Source of the DNA: an uncultured bacterium | GTDB taxonomy: Bacteria > Bacillota > Clostridia > Lachnospirales > Lachnospiraceae | Assembly (NCBI GenBank): GCA_947651225.1 | Contig: CANSYK010000009.1 | Location: forward strand, 18,765 to 82,764 | Reading direction: 5' to 3' | DNA: 64,000 bases | In this document: one piece after another, positions 36,059 through 44,691 of the stretch | Numbering within the stretch: position 1 is the first letter of the stretch | How the letters are laid out: each line of letters begins with the position of its first letter | The notes under the pieces: generated by a model | Database searches by the model: none | Told to the model about the DNA's origin: nothing | The model's input: the letters and a program-made list of their open reading frames with translations, nothing else | Made by a program: the position numbers and the translations under genes

Positions 36059-37084
36059 CTATTTAATCTCTTTAATCCAACCTTCTGGCGCATCAATCTG
36101 CCCCATCTGAATTCCTGTCAGTGTATCACGAAGTTTGGTAATAACTGGTCCCATTTCTGTACAGCCATTTGCAAACTTTATTTCTTTTCCATGGTCATTC
36201 ACACAGCCAACTGGTGAAATAACTGCTGCTGTACCGCAAAGTCCACACTCAACAAACTCTGGAACTTCCTCAAACAACACTTCTCTTTCTTCTACCTCAA
36301 GACCAAGGTAATCTTTCGCAACGGTCATAAGCGAACGCCTTGTAATAGAAGGCAGGATACTGCCTGACTTCGGGGTAACAATTTTCTGATCCTTAGTAAC
36401 AAACAAGAAATTTGCACCACCCGTTTCCTCTACCTTTGTACGAGTAGCAGCATCCAAATACATATTCTCATCGAAGCCTTTTTCGTGCGCATCCACAATC
36501 GCATACAGGCTCATTGCATAATTAAGGCCTGCCTTAATATGTCCTGTTCCATTTGGAGCTGCACGGTCTAAATCACTGACACGGATTGTAATTGGCTTTA
36601 CACCACCCTTAAAATATGGTCCTACAGGTGTCGCAAACAAACGAAACTGATATTCATTTGCCGGCTTTACACCAATAATCGCATCCGAGCCAAACATATA
36701 TGGGCGAAGATACAAAGTAGCCCCAGAACCATATGGTGGTACATAGTCCATGTTTGCCTTTACTGTCTGTACAACAGCATCCACAAAACGATCTTTCGGA
36801 AAAGCCGGCATCTCCAGTCTCCTTGCAGAATCCACCATACGCTCTGCATTCAGGTCAGGCCGGAAGCAGACAACCCGTCCATCCACTGTTGTATACGCCT
36901 TTAATCCTTCAAAAATTGTCTGTGCATACTGTAATACACAAGCACATTCGCTTATTGTAACGGTACTGTCCTCAATCAAAGCACCTTCATCCCATGCCCC
37001 ATTTTTATAATTAGAAACATATCGCTTATCCGTTTCCATATAGCTAAAACCAATATTACTCCAATCGATGTCCTTTTTTGCCAT
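36059..37084 (-). CDS. ilvE: Branched-chain amino acid aminotransferase
   Basis: A 341-residue class IV PLP transaminase interconverting Leu, Ile, Val and their 2-oxo acids. It has AQTIFEGLKAY, LYLRPYMFGSD, the PLP-lysine region (GHIKAGLNYAMSL) and EETGGANFLFV. The length fits the long (fold IV group II) type. The ORF begins at 37102, but ATG 37084 has AAAGGAAG and gives the normal N-terminus. Single gene with a terminator; pairs functionally with leuA 23 kb away. Confidence 0.94.
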   Translation of the reverse strand: MAKKDIDWSNIGFSYMETDKRYVSNYKNGAWDEGALIEDSTVTISECACVLQYAQTIFEGLKAYTTVDGRVVCFRPDLNAERMVDSARRLEMPAFPKDRFVDAVVQTVKANMDYVPPYGSGATLYLRPYMFGSDAIIGVKPANEYQFRLFATPVGPYFKGGVKPITIRVSDLDRAAPNGTGHIKAGLNYAMSLYAIVDAHEKGFDENMYLDAATRTKVEETGGANFLFVTKDQKIVTPKSGSILPSITRRSLMTVAKDYLGLEVEEREVLFEEVPEFVECGLCGTAAVISPVGCVNDHGKEIKFANGCTEMGPVITKLRDTLTGIQMGQIDAPEGWIKEIK

Positions 37085-37147
37085 ATCACTACTTCCTTTC
37101 ATACTAAACTACTTATAGTTTACCTCTTGAATATCGCAGTGTCAATG

Positions 37148-37576
37148 CTAATCTTCAATCTGGCTGATACGGTTTTTGTGTCTTTCATCATTGGAAAACT
37201 CAGTATGTAAAAAAACATCAACGATTTTCAATGCCAACCCTGGACCAACTACCCTCGCTCCCATCGCAAGAATATTAGCATCATTATGCTCTCTGGTCGC
37301 TTGGGCACTAAAAGTATCATGGCATAACGCCGCACGAATTCCTTTTACCTTATTTGCCGCAATCGAAATTCCAATTCCTGTTCCACAGATTAAAATTCCT
37401 CTGTCACATTCCCCTGATACAATTGCCTTTGCAACTTTTTGGGCATAGACCGGATAATCGCAGGATTTTTCACTGTCACAGCCATAATCTCTGTAATCCA
37501 GATTCTGCTCCTTCAAATATTGAATTACCTCCTGCTTTAAAGCATAACCTCCATGGTCACTTCCTAATGCAATCAT
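37148..37576 (-). CDS. rpiB: Ribose-5-phosphate isomerase B
   Basis: A 142-residue RpiB/LacAB-family isomerase of the pentose phosphate pathway (ribose 5-P to ribulose 5-P). Motifs: IALGSDHGGYALK, CGTGIGISIAANK (the active-site Cys is in this loop) and REHNDANILAMGAR. Follows the phosphatase-like and sua5 genes, the same order as ywlC-ywlE-ywlF(rpiB) in Bacillus subtilis. Confidence 0.95.
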   Translation of the reverse strand: MIALGSDHGGYALKQEVIQYLKEQNLDYRDYGCDSEKSCDYPVYAQKVAKAIVSGECDRGILICGTGIGISIAANKVKGIRAALCHDTFSAQATREHNDANILAMGARVVGPGLALKIVDVFLHTEFSNDERHKNRISQIED

Positions 37577-37624
37577 TTTTTCTTCTCCTCCTCTTTTTCC
37601 TACCTAAATCTCTTTGCGTAATTC

Positions 37625-38068
37625 CTACAGTTTCTCTATCACCTTATTAACACGCAATACCAATTCTTCAAAACATTCTTTATACTTCTCATCCTCTCCA
37701 CTGCTTGGAACAATAAGATCTGTATCTTCCCCTACAAATTCTCCTATAGTATAAACATTATTTTCATGTTCAAACTCTTCAATCAGCTTCACCTTTTCGC
37801 TTAATGTCATAGTCAGAATCAATGAATCTTCTGTCAAATCCTCCTTTTTAAGCTGTCTGGACTGATTGTGCCCACTTATATCAAAATCATTCTTTGTCAA
37901 TAACAAATTACACTTTGGATTAATCGGTTCCTCAAATAAAACCACCAGACCTCTTGAAATCCCTTTCGGCATCCAGTCTGGTGCATTATGCTGGTAAATT
38001 CCCTCTGCAATCGGGCTTAAAAATGTATTTGTCGTACAAACAAACAGAACCTGATCATAATCTTTCAT
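37625..38068 (-). CDS. Low-molecular-weight phosphatase-like protein, active site degenerate
   Basis: A 147-residue protein with the fold and position of YwlE. The N-terminal loop reads VLFVCTTNTFLSPIAE: the nucleophile Cys11 is kept, but the CX5R arginine is Leu17. The later acidic loop reads VPSSGED where active enzymes have DP. The remainder aligns (TDLIVPSSG, then CFEELVLRVNKVIEKL). YwlE in B. subtilis is a protein-arginine phosphatase; this protein probably cannot catalyse that reaction and may bind phospho-ligands instead, or act on something else (inference). Confidence 0.75.
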   Translation of the reverse strand: MKDYDQVLFVCTTNTFLSPIAEGIYQHNAPDWMPKGISRGLVVLFEEPINPKCNLLLTKNDFDISGHNQSRQLKKEDLTEDSLILTMTLSEKVKLIEEFEHENNVYTIGEFVGEDTDLIVPSSGEDEKYKECFEELVLRVNKVIEKL

Positions 38069-38080
38069 ATTCGTACCTCT

Positions 38081-39136
38081 CTATACTTTAATCCGATGGT
38101 AGCCTGCCGCCTTGAGCATTCGGTTCATAATAGCCTGTCCTAATGTATCTTCTGCGAAACTTTCCGCATAAATATATTCTGCTCCAATCGCATCCATCTG
38201 TCGCAGTATGTCATACAAACCCGCAGCTATGGAACCTTCACTCTTTCTGGACCCAATGCTGTATACTCTACTACAGTTATACCTTTCTTTTGACTCCTCT
38301 GTTGCAATCACAGCAGTCTTCTTCTGTTCCTTTTCCTGTTCTTTCACCAGCACATTTATTTTTTCTGTTACTGCCGCCAAATCTCCCTCCACAATCGTCA
38401 TTTGCCCTCGTGGTGCATAATGCCGGTATTTCATACCAGGTGCTTTTGCCACTATATTTTTATCTGGTGAGACAGCAACTATTGCTGGATCTGTCAAAAC
38501 GCTGCCAATTACCCCTTTCACCATATCCTCTGTAATATATCCCGGTCTTAAAATAACCGGAATCTCTTCTGTCATATCAATAATTGTAGATTCAATTCCA
38601 ATTCCTACCGGACCACCATCCAGTATCATATCAATTCTTCCATCCATGTCTTCTATTACGTGTTCTGCCCTTGTCGGACTTGGACGCCCAGAACGATTCG
38701 CACTAGGCGCCGCTATATATACCTTAGAACACCGAATCAACGCTCGTGCCACTGGATGTGACGGCATACGCACAGCAACGGTATTCAGTCCGCCAGTAGT
38801 AGACAATGGCACATTTTCTTTTTTGGGAAAAATCATCGTAAGGGGTCCCGGCCAAAATGCTTTTGCCAACTCTAATGTTTTTTTGTTAACCGACAATGCC
38901 ACATCATACAAATCTTCCATATCAGCAATATGAACAATTAATGGATTATCGGAAGGCCTGCCTTTTGCATGGTAAATTTTATCGGACGCCTCTGCCGAAA
39001 GCGCATTTCCTCCCAATCCATACACCGTTTCCGTAGGAAAAGCGACAAGTCCGCCTGTCTGCAGAATCTGACATGCCTTCTGTAACTCAATATCCTGAAA
39101 ATACTCTGGATCTATTTTCTTCACCACTGTTTCCAT
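38081..39136 (-). CDS. L-threonylcarbamoyladenylate synthase, Sua5-type
   Basis: A 351-residue protein making threonylcarbamoyl-AMP for the t6A37 modification of tRNA. The YrdC core (about residues 15-200) has FPTETVYGLGGNAL, KGRPSDNPLIVHI and SANRSGRPSPT; a C-terminal Sua5 domain follows (KYRHYAPRGQMTIVEGD). Long form, unlike the short TsaC. The listed ORF starts in the upstream gene; ATG 39136 follows GAGG and gives the family length. Its start lies just behind the cwlD stop, so the genes are in one operon. Confidence 0.9.
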   Translation of the reverse strand: METVVKKIDPEYFQDIELQKACQILQTGGLVAFPTETVYGLGGNALSAEASDKIYHAKGRPSDNPLIVHIADMEDLYDVALSVNKKTLELAKAFWPGPLTMIFPKKENVPLSTTGGLNTVAVRMPSHPVARALIRCSKVYIAAPSANRSGRPSPTRAEHVIEDMDGRIDMILDGGPVGIGIESTIIDMTEEIPVILRPGYITEDMVKGVIGSVLTDPAIVAVSPDKNIVAKAPGMKYRHYAPRGQMTIVEGDLAAVTEKINVLVKEQEKEQKKTAVIATEESKERYNCSRVYSIGSRKSEGSIAAGLYDILRQMDAIGAEYIYAESFAEDTLGQAIMNRMLKAAGYHRIKV

Positions 39137-39138
39137 GA

Positions 39139-39858
39139 TTACCTCGTTTCTACTGACAACGTATCGATGTATTGCATCGTTCCCTGCGCAATCGCCCATG
39201 CCACCTGTCTCTGATAAGCTTCATCACACAGTTTCCTGGCTTCCTCCTGATTGGATAAAAAACCACATTCTACAATCACTGCCGTCTTTTCTGTATTCTT
39301 CAGTAAATAATAATCGGTATTTCCTTTTGCTTCCCTGTGATTGGATGTATCCAACGAACTGATAAGCTGTGCCTGCAAAAGCTTCGCAAAGGTTTCCCCG
39401 CTTTCTGAACCAGAATGGTAAAACACTTGTGCCCCTCTTGAACTTTCTCCTGAAAAACTGTTTTGATGAACACTTATAATTAAATCCACTTCTTCCTGAT
39501 TCATCATCTCTACCCGCTTCTTCAAATCCGCTGTTTTTTTATTCGTATCACTCTCCTGATATAACCCTATATCTGACTCCCGTGTCATGATAACACGACA
39601 CTTTTCCTTTTCCAATGCCTCCTTTAAGAATAGTCCAATCGAAAGATTGACATCCTTCTCATAGGCGCCGTTTACTCCCACTTTGCCTGGATCAATCCCC
39701 CCATGACCACAATCCACAACAACTGTTACCTTTTCTGACACCCCTGCCGTCTGCCTTACCTCATGTAGATGTGCCGCAATCCCTAATGCACAAAGAAACA
39801 ATACACTAAAAAGAGGTACGCTGAATCTACTGTGTTTCATTTTTGACCAAAACTTCAT
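39139..39858 (-). CDS. cwlD: N-acetylmuramoyl-L-alanine amidase, CwlD-type
   Basis: About 239 residues: a signal/anchor helix (FSVPLFSVLFLCALGIA) then an Amidase_3 domain with zinc ligands in DCGHGGIDPG and ISVHQNSF, and catalytic Glu in VIVECGFLSN. CwlD makes muramic lactam in the spore cortex, so this is a sporulation enzyme. The ORF begins at 39885; ATG 39858 follows AAAGGGTT. First gene of the cwlD-sua5-phosphatase-rpiB run. Confidence 0.85.
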   Translation of the reverse strand: MKFWSKMKHSRFSVPLFSVLFLCALGIAAHLHEVRQTAGVSEKVTVVVDCGHGGIDPGKVGVNGAYEKDVNLSIGLFLKEALEKEKCRVIMTRESDIGLYQESDTNKKTADLKKRVEMMNQEEVDLIISVHQNSFSGESSRGAQVFYHSGSESGETFAKLLQAQLISSLDTSNHREAKGNTDYYLLKNTEKTAVIVECGFLSNQEEARKLCDEAYQRQVAWAIAQGTMQYIDTLSVETR

Positions 39859-39995
39859 AAGATAACCCTTTCTAAGAAAATACATAAAACTCCCATGCTA
39901 CATCAAGCAGCCCCAAAATATTCTTTTTATTCTATCTTATGAGTTAAAGCAATCTGAAATGACTTGTTTCCCTTGTCTTACTATCCACAAATCCT

Positions 39996-41696
39996 CTATT
40001 TATTATACTTTCGAATCATATCCCACACATCACTGATTTCCAGCCCTGCTTTCCAAAATGCCACTCCGCCTATTTTATGCTTTGAAACTTCTTCCATCTT
40101 TACTTTCAGGGAATTGATATCTTCAATCCATATTTTGTGAACAATCTTTCCCTCCTTATATTCCAGGTAATTCATTTCTGTTTTATCATCCCATATTGCT
40201 TTTTCACTGGAATTTTGTAAAATTTCCTGTGCATACGACATAGAACATGCCTCAGAAGAAAGAGCATCCTCCCCACCACCTGTATTTTCTTTCCACAACC
40301 TGGAATAAAATGGCAACGCTATTACTGCCTGCTTCTTTGGCACCTGTTCCAGAATCTTTTCTACAGAATCCTGTACATACCCAATAGAAGACACCGGCCC
40401 TGCCTCTTCTGAACCTGCATAATACTCATCATATGCCATTGTAATCACATAATCCGCAACTTTTGCCTGTTCCCTACGGTTATAATACTCATTGTAATCT
40501 CTTAATGGGTAATTATCAATAGATAATACAATTCCGTTGTTTCTACACATAATTCCCAGCTCACGAATAAACTGTATAAAATCTTCTCCTGACTCCTTTT
40601 TCACATTTTCAAAATCTATATTAATCCCATCTAAACTGTAGCGAATCGCTTCCGCAATTAAATTTTTTGCCAGTCTCCGCCTCTTGCTTGTTTTTTCAAG
40701 CACTTTACCAATCTTCATATTAGGACTAAAATCATTACACAGTCCCCATACCTCAACACCTGCACGGTGCGCCTGCTCAACATAGGTATCACTTGCAATC
40801 GAACTGATGTTTCCATCGTTATCTGATGTTTCAAACCAGGTTGGACAGATTACATTTACCCCTTTAGTACCTGACAGAACAGTAAGCAATCCACTATTCG
40901 CTGCCTGCGTTGTCACCTGATGCCAGACCAGATTAATTTTTTCCTTTTTTAAGATATGGGAATACTTATCTTCTTTAAAATCTGTTTCCTTAACTTCCTG
41001 ATATGCTTTATCCAGGTCTTTTGCCCGAACATACCCTGTTACCCCTGATTTGTCCATAACCTTACAAAAACCAGTATCTTTATTCTCTTTTTCTATGAGG
41101 CGCAGTTTCGCATTTTCTTTCAAATCCACTAAAATATCACTTTTTATATCCGGCTGATAACGAAGGGCACAGTCCGAATCGGTCTTTACACAGTCAATTT
41201 CTTGCCCATAAACATTGTTAATTACAATACGTGTCGGATCATTATAAACCTTATATTCTAATGCAGTATATTCTTTCACATAATCTAACGCAACATACAC
41301 CTTTTCTGCATCTACACGGACAATCTCATAATCCCTGCTGCTTTTACTGTTATTTTCATAACATTCTTTGCTTCCTGGTTCCGCAGAAATCACCGCAGTC
41401 GGCGTTGAATACAACAAAAGATTTTCATTTTTATCCCAATAAAAACGGGAATTTAGCTTTTCTTTTACCATTTCAAAATCAAGATAGACCTGTTTGTCCT
41501 GATAGAGTGCATCAACCTCTAAAACCTCATCCTCAAGGATAATTCGGATATCATTTTTTTCCATCTTATAATAATCGGTTAACTTCATATGCTCCTTACT
41601 TGGAGAAAACTTTCGGTACAGCAAAATTCCAGTAACAATTCCTATTACCGCTACTAGTGCTGCCACTGCCATAATCACTTTTGTATTTTTCTTCAT
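39996..41696 (-). CDS. GH18 glycosidase with N-terminal anchor and SH3-like region
   Basis: About 566 residues. A membrane anchor (VIMAVAALVAVIGIVTGILLY), a region resembling copper-amine-oxidase/stalk-binding N-terminal repeats, an SH3-like segment (CALRYQPDIKSDILVDL), then a GH18 barrel with DGINIDFENV, the catalytic DxxDxDxE pattern, and VITMAYDEYYAGS. Related to spore cortex-lytic/germination enzymes such as SleL/YdhD and to chitinases. The anchor suggests action at the spore or cell surface. ATG 41696 is preferred over 41723. Confidence 0.85.
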   Translation of the reverse strand: MKKNTKVIMAVAALVAVIGIVTGILLYRKFSPSKEHMKLTDYYKMEKNDIRIILEDEVLEVDALYQDKQVYLDFEMVKEKLNSRFYWDKNENLLLYSTPTAVISAEPGSKECYENNSKSSRDYEIVRVDAEKVYVALDYVKEYTALEYKVYNDPTRIVINNVYGQEIDCVKTDSDCALRYQPDIKSDILVDLKENAKLRLIEKENKDTGFCKVMDKSGVTGYVRAKDLDKAYQEVKETDFKEDKYSHILKKEKINLVWHQVTTQAANSGLLTVLSGTKGVNVICPTWFETSDNDGNISSIASDTYVEQAHRAGVEVWGLCNDFSPNMKIGKVLEKTSKRRRLAKNLIAEAIRYSLDGINIDFENVKKESGEDFIQFIRELGIMCRNNGIVLSIDNYPLRDYNEYYNRREQAKVADYVITMAYDEYYAGSEEAGPVSSIGYVQDSVEKILEQVPKKQAVIALPFYSRLWKENTGGGEDALSSEACSMSYAQEILQNSSEKAIWDDKTEMNYLEYKEGKIVHKIWIEDINSLKVKMEEVSKHKIGGVAFWKAGLEISDVWDMIRKYNK

Positions 41697-42045
41697 TAGT
41701 CCTAACCCCCAAATTACTTCCATATAAAACTGTCAGAAAACATAGAGTCCAGATTTTTAACAGTTCCTAGAGCGTGTTTGAAAATTCATTCTCACAATCT
41801 GCACTCCCCACTTTGTGGGAGAACATCTTGCAAAAAGCAATTTTCAAACACGCTCTAAGGCAATTTGTTATAGTATAACACTTTTTCTGCCTGGTAGCAA
41901 ATCTAAGAAACGACAAATCGTTAGCAATATCAATTTATTACATTGAGCCGATACATAAATTGCACCAGCTCAATGCAAGGAGTATTCAGGGCATAGCCTA
42001 ATCTGTGCAGCAAAGCACATATATTTTCATATGTTTTTTATTTTT
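41697..42045. other. Intergenic region with repeat element
   Basis: 349 bases. Holds the family C element at 41768-41857; the remaining AT-rich sequence to 42045 shows no gene or clear hairpin. Confidence 0.5.
41768..41857. repeat. 90-bp palindromic element, family C (MITE-like)
   Basis: TAGAGCGTGTTTGAAAATT and AATTTTCAAACACGCTCTA are perfect 19-bp inverted ends. Inside is a CTCCCCA/TGGGAG hairpin. A half-copy (TAGAGCGTGTTT) begins at 44319, and a diverged copy lies at 42815-42884. No coding capacity. Confidence 0.9.
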
Positions 42046-42273
42046 TCAGACACCTGTGATATGGTCAAAATCAATCCGAACAATTTTACCAGATTCATCG
42101 CCGATATAGCTTTTCATATAGTAATGATTCTCCATGACACCTTTTAGTTCTTCCGCTTCATATAAAGAATAAATTCTTCCATCCACAGCTACAGGAACCC
42201 CCGTTGTCTGCGCAGCATATAGCTCCGATAAAAGCCAGTCATACATTTCATTTTTTAATTCTTTTGATTCCAT
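42046..42273 (-). CDS. Small hypothetical protein
   Basis: A 75-residue protein (MESKELKNEMYDWLLSELYA...) with no membrane segment or known motif. Start is ATG 42273, eight bases after GGAGGAAG; the listed ORF begins further upstream. Residues GKIVRIDFDHI lie near the C-terminus. Family not recognised. It stands between a GH18 gene and a long gap. Confidence 0.6.
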   Translation of the reverse strand: MESKELKNEMYDWLLSELYAAQTTGVPVAVDGRIYSLYEAEELKGVMENHYYMKSYIGDESGKIVRIDFDHITGV

Positions 42274-42905
42274 CTGTTCTTCCTCCCAAATAGCCAGTCC
42301 ATCCAGTACAGTATTGTGATACGCCAAGGACCTTTTATCTTTTTATGCCGCAAGCTGCGAATCCGAATATGCGCAGAACCAGAAGGAACCTTTCTCAGCC
42401 CTGTCTCATATGATAAACTGTGTTCTCCAGAGTGCCTGAATCTTTTTCCCACCTCCCTTTCCTGCGGATTCACACTCACTGCATGTGCTTATTATAGGAC
42501 ACAAAACACTACAAAAGCTATTGGGAAACCCATTAAAAAAAAATTATTATTTTGTGTAAAAATTGACTGGATTTTTTCATTTCCTCACATTTTTCTCACA
42601 TTTGAGAATATTAAACAAAAAAACAAATTCTGCCAGTATTTATTTCTACACTTTAACAAATCATATAGTAGTGTCCTTATCAACCGTTATAAACTTAAGA
42701 TTCATTATGCCAGTCCATTGACTTCTATACCCGATTCACTTATAATTTATACATAGGAAAGACAATTCACTGTTACTATTCACCATATTTTTGTCTTTTC
42801 TAAAGAACTATTATGTCAGAGTGTGTTGAATTTGTTTTTAAATCTGTACAATAGATGTGGAAATCCATTTTCAGATATGCTCTGAGTGAGAGGGGAAGTG
42901 AGCCT
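42274..42905. other. Long intergenic region
   Basis: 632 bases with no convincing gene. The minus-strand ORF 42255-42479 lacks a ribosome site. AT-rich 42480-42760 shows nothing firm. GTTACTATTCACC at about 42773 is a family E fragment, and 42815-42884 is a diverged family C palindrome. Confidence 0.5.
42815..42884. repeat. Diverged family C palindrome
   Basis: TCAGAGTGTGTTGAATTTG on the left and CATTTTCAGATATGCTCTGA on the right are imperfect inverted ends similar to TAGAGCGTGTTTGAAAATT. It sits just upstream of mecA, at the place where its promoter should lie. Confidence 0.55.
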
Positions 42906-43730
42906 ATGCGAATTGAAAAAATAAACGAAAAGCAAATTCGCTGTACCTTAAACCAAAAAGATTTAAAGGATCGTGAAATCGGTATCAGCGAATTGGCATA
43001 CGGTACAGCCAAAGCAAAGGCATTATTCCGTGATATGATACAGCAGGCTTCCTATGAACTGGGCTTTGATGCTGATGACATCCCACTCATGATTGAAGCA
43101 ATTCCTCTGCTTCCCGAAGCTCTGGTTTTGATTATTACAAAAGTGGAAGACCCTGATGAACTGGACACTCGTTTTTCCTGCTTTACCGAAGAAAGAAACT
43201 GGGAAGAGGAAGATGATTTTGACTATATGGGGCTGGATGGCTATGATGATTTAATTGCATACGAAGAACAATATGATGAGATACCTGATGAAGAAATATG
43301 GGAATTTGCCGAAGATGATTCCAATCTGTTAGATGCACCAGTAAACACTGATCATGCCGAACAGGATTTTATTTCCTTGCCTGAAGTATTAGGTATGGAG
43401 CCCCGTCCAAAGACTTCCCCAGGGAAAAAAACACACGATATTGTTATGATTTTTGCTTTTCCTAAGCTGGAGGACGTTTCCAATCTTTCCAGCCACATTC
43501 ACACAATATATCATGGAGAAAACACCTTATATAAAGATGCATCCTCCGGGACCTATTATCTACTTCTGCACCGTTCTGAGCATGAACCGGAAGAATTCAG
43601 CAGAATATGCAATATTTTATATGAATATGGAACCATTGTTAAGAACTCAGGTTCCAATCAATATTATTATGAAGAACATTTTCGTCCGATTATTAAGAAA
43701 AATGCGGTCGAAGTATTAGCAAAAGTTTAG
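42906..43730 (+). CDS. mecA: Adaptor protein MecA
   Basis: A 274-residue MecA/YpbH-family adaptor that delivers proteins to the ClpC ATPase. The N-terminal domain is MRIEKINEKQIRCTLNQKDLKDR...AKALFRDMIQQASYELGF, followed by an acidic linker and a C-terminal domain (MIFAFPKLEDVSNLSSHI, TYYLLLHRSEHEPEEF). ATG 42906 follows GAGGGGAAGTGAG. Ends just before a terminator. No clpC is in the window. Confidence 0.9.
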   Translation: MRIEKINEKQIRCTLNQKDLKDREIGISELAYGTAKAKALFRDMIQQASYELGFDADDIPLMIEAIPLLPEALVLIITKVEDPDELDTRFSCFTEERNWEEEDDFDYMGLDGYDDLIAYEEQYDEIPDEEIWEFAEDDSNLLDAPVNTDHAEQDFISLPEVLGMEPRPKTSPGKKTHDIVMIFAFPKLEDVSNLSSHIHTIYHGENTLYKDASSGTYYLLLHRSEHEPEEFSRICNILYEYGTIVKNSGSNQYYYEEHFRPIIKKNAVEVLAKV

Positions 43731-43740
43731 AATTCCAAAA

Positions 43741-43776
43741 AAACACCGCCTGTTTTACTTACAGGCGGTGTTTTTT
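43741..43776 (+). terminator. Terminator after mecA
   Basis: AAACACCGCCTGT and ACAGGCGGTGTTT are a perfect 13-bp stem (43741-43753, 43761-43773), with a T-run following. Also usable on the other strand. Confidence 0.9.
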
Positions 43777-43818
43777 CATAACAGATATAGAAATTTCCCA
43801 AAGAAAACTCTCCATGGT

Positions 43819-44031
43819 TTATACCTCTTTCTTCGCAAGATAAGTATTCACTGAACTTACCAGCTCCTCCGCATCCAAACCATGTACAACCGCTGCTTCC
43901 TCCAGGCTTTCGCCCTGTGCAGACGGACAGCCAATGCAATGCATTCCTGATGCCATAAGAATTGGCGCAATCCCTGGATCAATCTGAAGCATATCCGCAA
44001 TAACCATTTCTTTGTTTACCGTACTTGCCAT
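43819..44031 (-). CDS. DUF1858-domain protein
   Basis: A 70-residue protein with MVIADMLQIDPGIAPILMASGMHCIGCPSA, the DUF1858 signature with a CxxC (CIGC). These small domains occur alone or fused to hybrid-cluster and iron-repair proteins and are thought to act in redox or metal biology. AAAGAAATATGG-like sequence upstream; start ATG 44031. No partner gene is adjacent, but a small ferredoxin gene lies nearby on the same strand. Confidence 0.85.
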   Translation of the reverse strand: MASTVNKEMVIADMLQIDPGIAPILMASGMHCIGCPSAQGESLEEAAVVHGLDAEELVSSVNTYLAKKEV

Positions 44032-44157
44032 ATTTCTTTCCTCCGCTTTTCTTAGGAACTATATGAAAATAACAATTTCCAGACAGTTTCTTAATTATTT
44101 ATTGAAGTAAAAATACCTTTTCTATTGGTATTTTTTGCAAAATGAACTATTTTATCC

Positions 44158-44321
44158 CTAGTATAACCCAATTTAATTAACCATACCTTTTGCTGGTCTG
44201 CTTTCCCGATAGCACAAGTGTAAAATCCTCAGCGCAGCCCACTGTGCCTACGTTTTTACACCTGCACTCTCAAAAAAACATACTCACCAAAAGATAAGGT
44301 AATTAAATCGGATTATACTAG
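44158..44321. repeat. About 164-bp imperfect palindrome, family D (MITE-like)
   Basis: CTAGTATAACCCAATTTAAT on the left and ATTAAATCGGATTATACTAG on the right are inverted with a few mismatches, and CCTTTTG / CAAAAG continue inward. The core has GTGTAAAA and TTTTACAC. The right end is shared with a half-copy of family C. It fills the 406-base gap before the ferredoxin gene. Confidence 0.7.
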
Positions 44322-44437
44322 AGCGTGTTTAAAAAAACCATTTTCACAGAAAAAACTGCCGTACCCAGCTTGTTAAAGCAGGGCCGACAGTTCTGTTACT
44401 GTCCAAAGAATCCCAAGGCCAGTAACTTATCGTTACA

Positions 44438-44608
44438 TTAGCCCTCTGAGATAGCACCTGAAGGACATGTTCCTGCACAAGCACCACAATCGATGCAAGT
44501 ATCTGGATCAATTTCATAATGAGATGCACCCTCTGAGATAGCACCTGCTGGACATCCGCCAGCGCAAGCACCACAGCTGACACAATCATCGCCAATTACA
44601 TATGCCAT
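44438..44608 (-). CDS. 2[4Fe-4S] ferredoxin
   Basis: A 56-residue clostridial-type ferredoxin not in the ORF track: MAYVIGDDCVSCGACAGGCP, then a second CxxCxxCxxxCP set (CIDCGACAGTCP). Each half binds one 4Fe-4S cluster. The halves are similar at both protein and DNA level (CCCTCTGAGATAGCACCTG occurs twice), reflecting the ancestral or a recent duplication. Start ATG 44608 follows AAAAGGAGGAAC. It is a general electron carrier in fermentation. Confidence 0.95.
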   Translation of the reverse strand: MAYVIGDDCVSCGACAGGCPAGAISEGASHYEIDPDTCIDCGACAGTCPSGAISEG

Positions 44609-44691
44609 AGTAGTTGTTCCTCCTTTTATTATGTGATATCCCCATTCTAATACACTTTTGTATTTTTTACAAGAGGGGATTCAAAATCATG

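Noticed and set aside
42255-42479. Minus-strand ORF of 74 codons overlapping the small hypothetical gene
   Set aside because: No ribosome site before its GTG, overlaps the better-supported gene, and its basic sequence has no recognised family.
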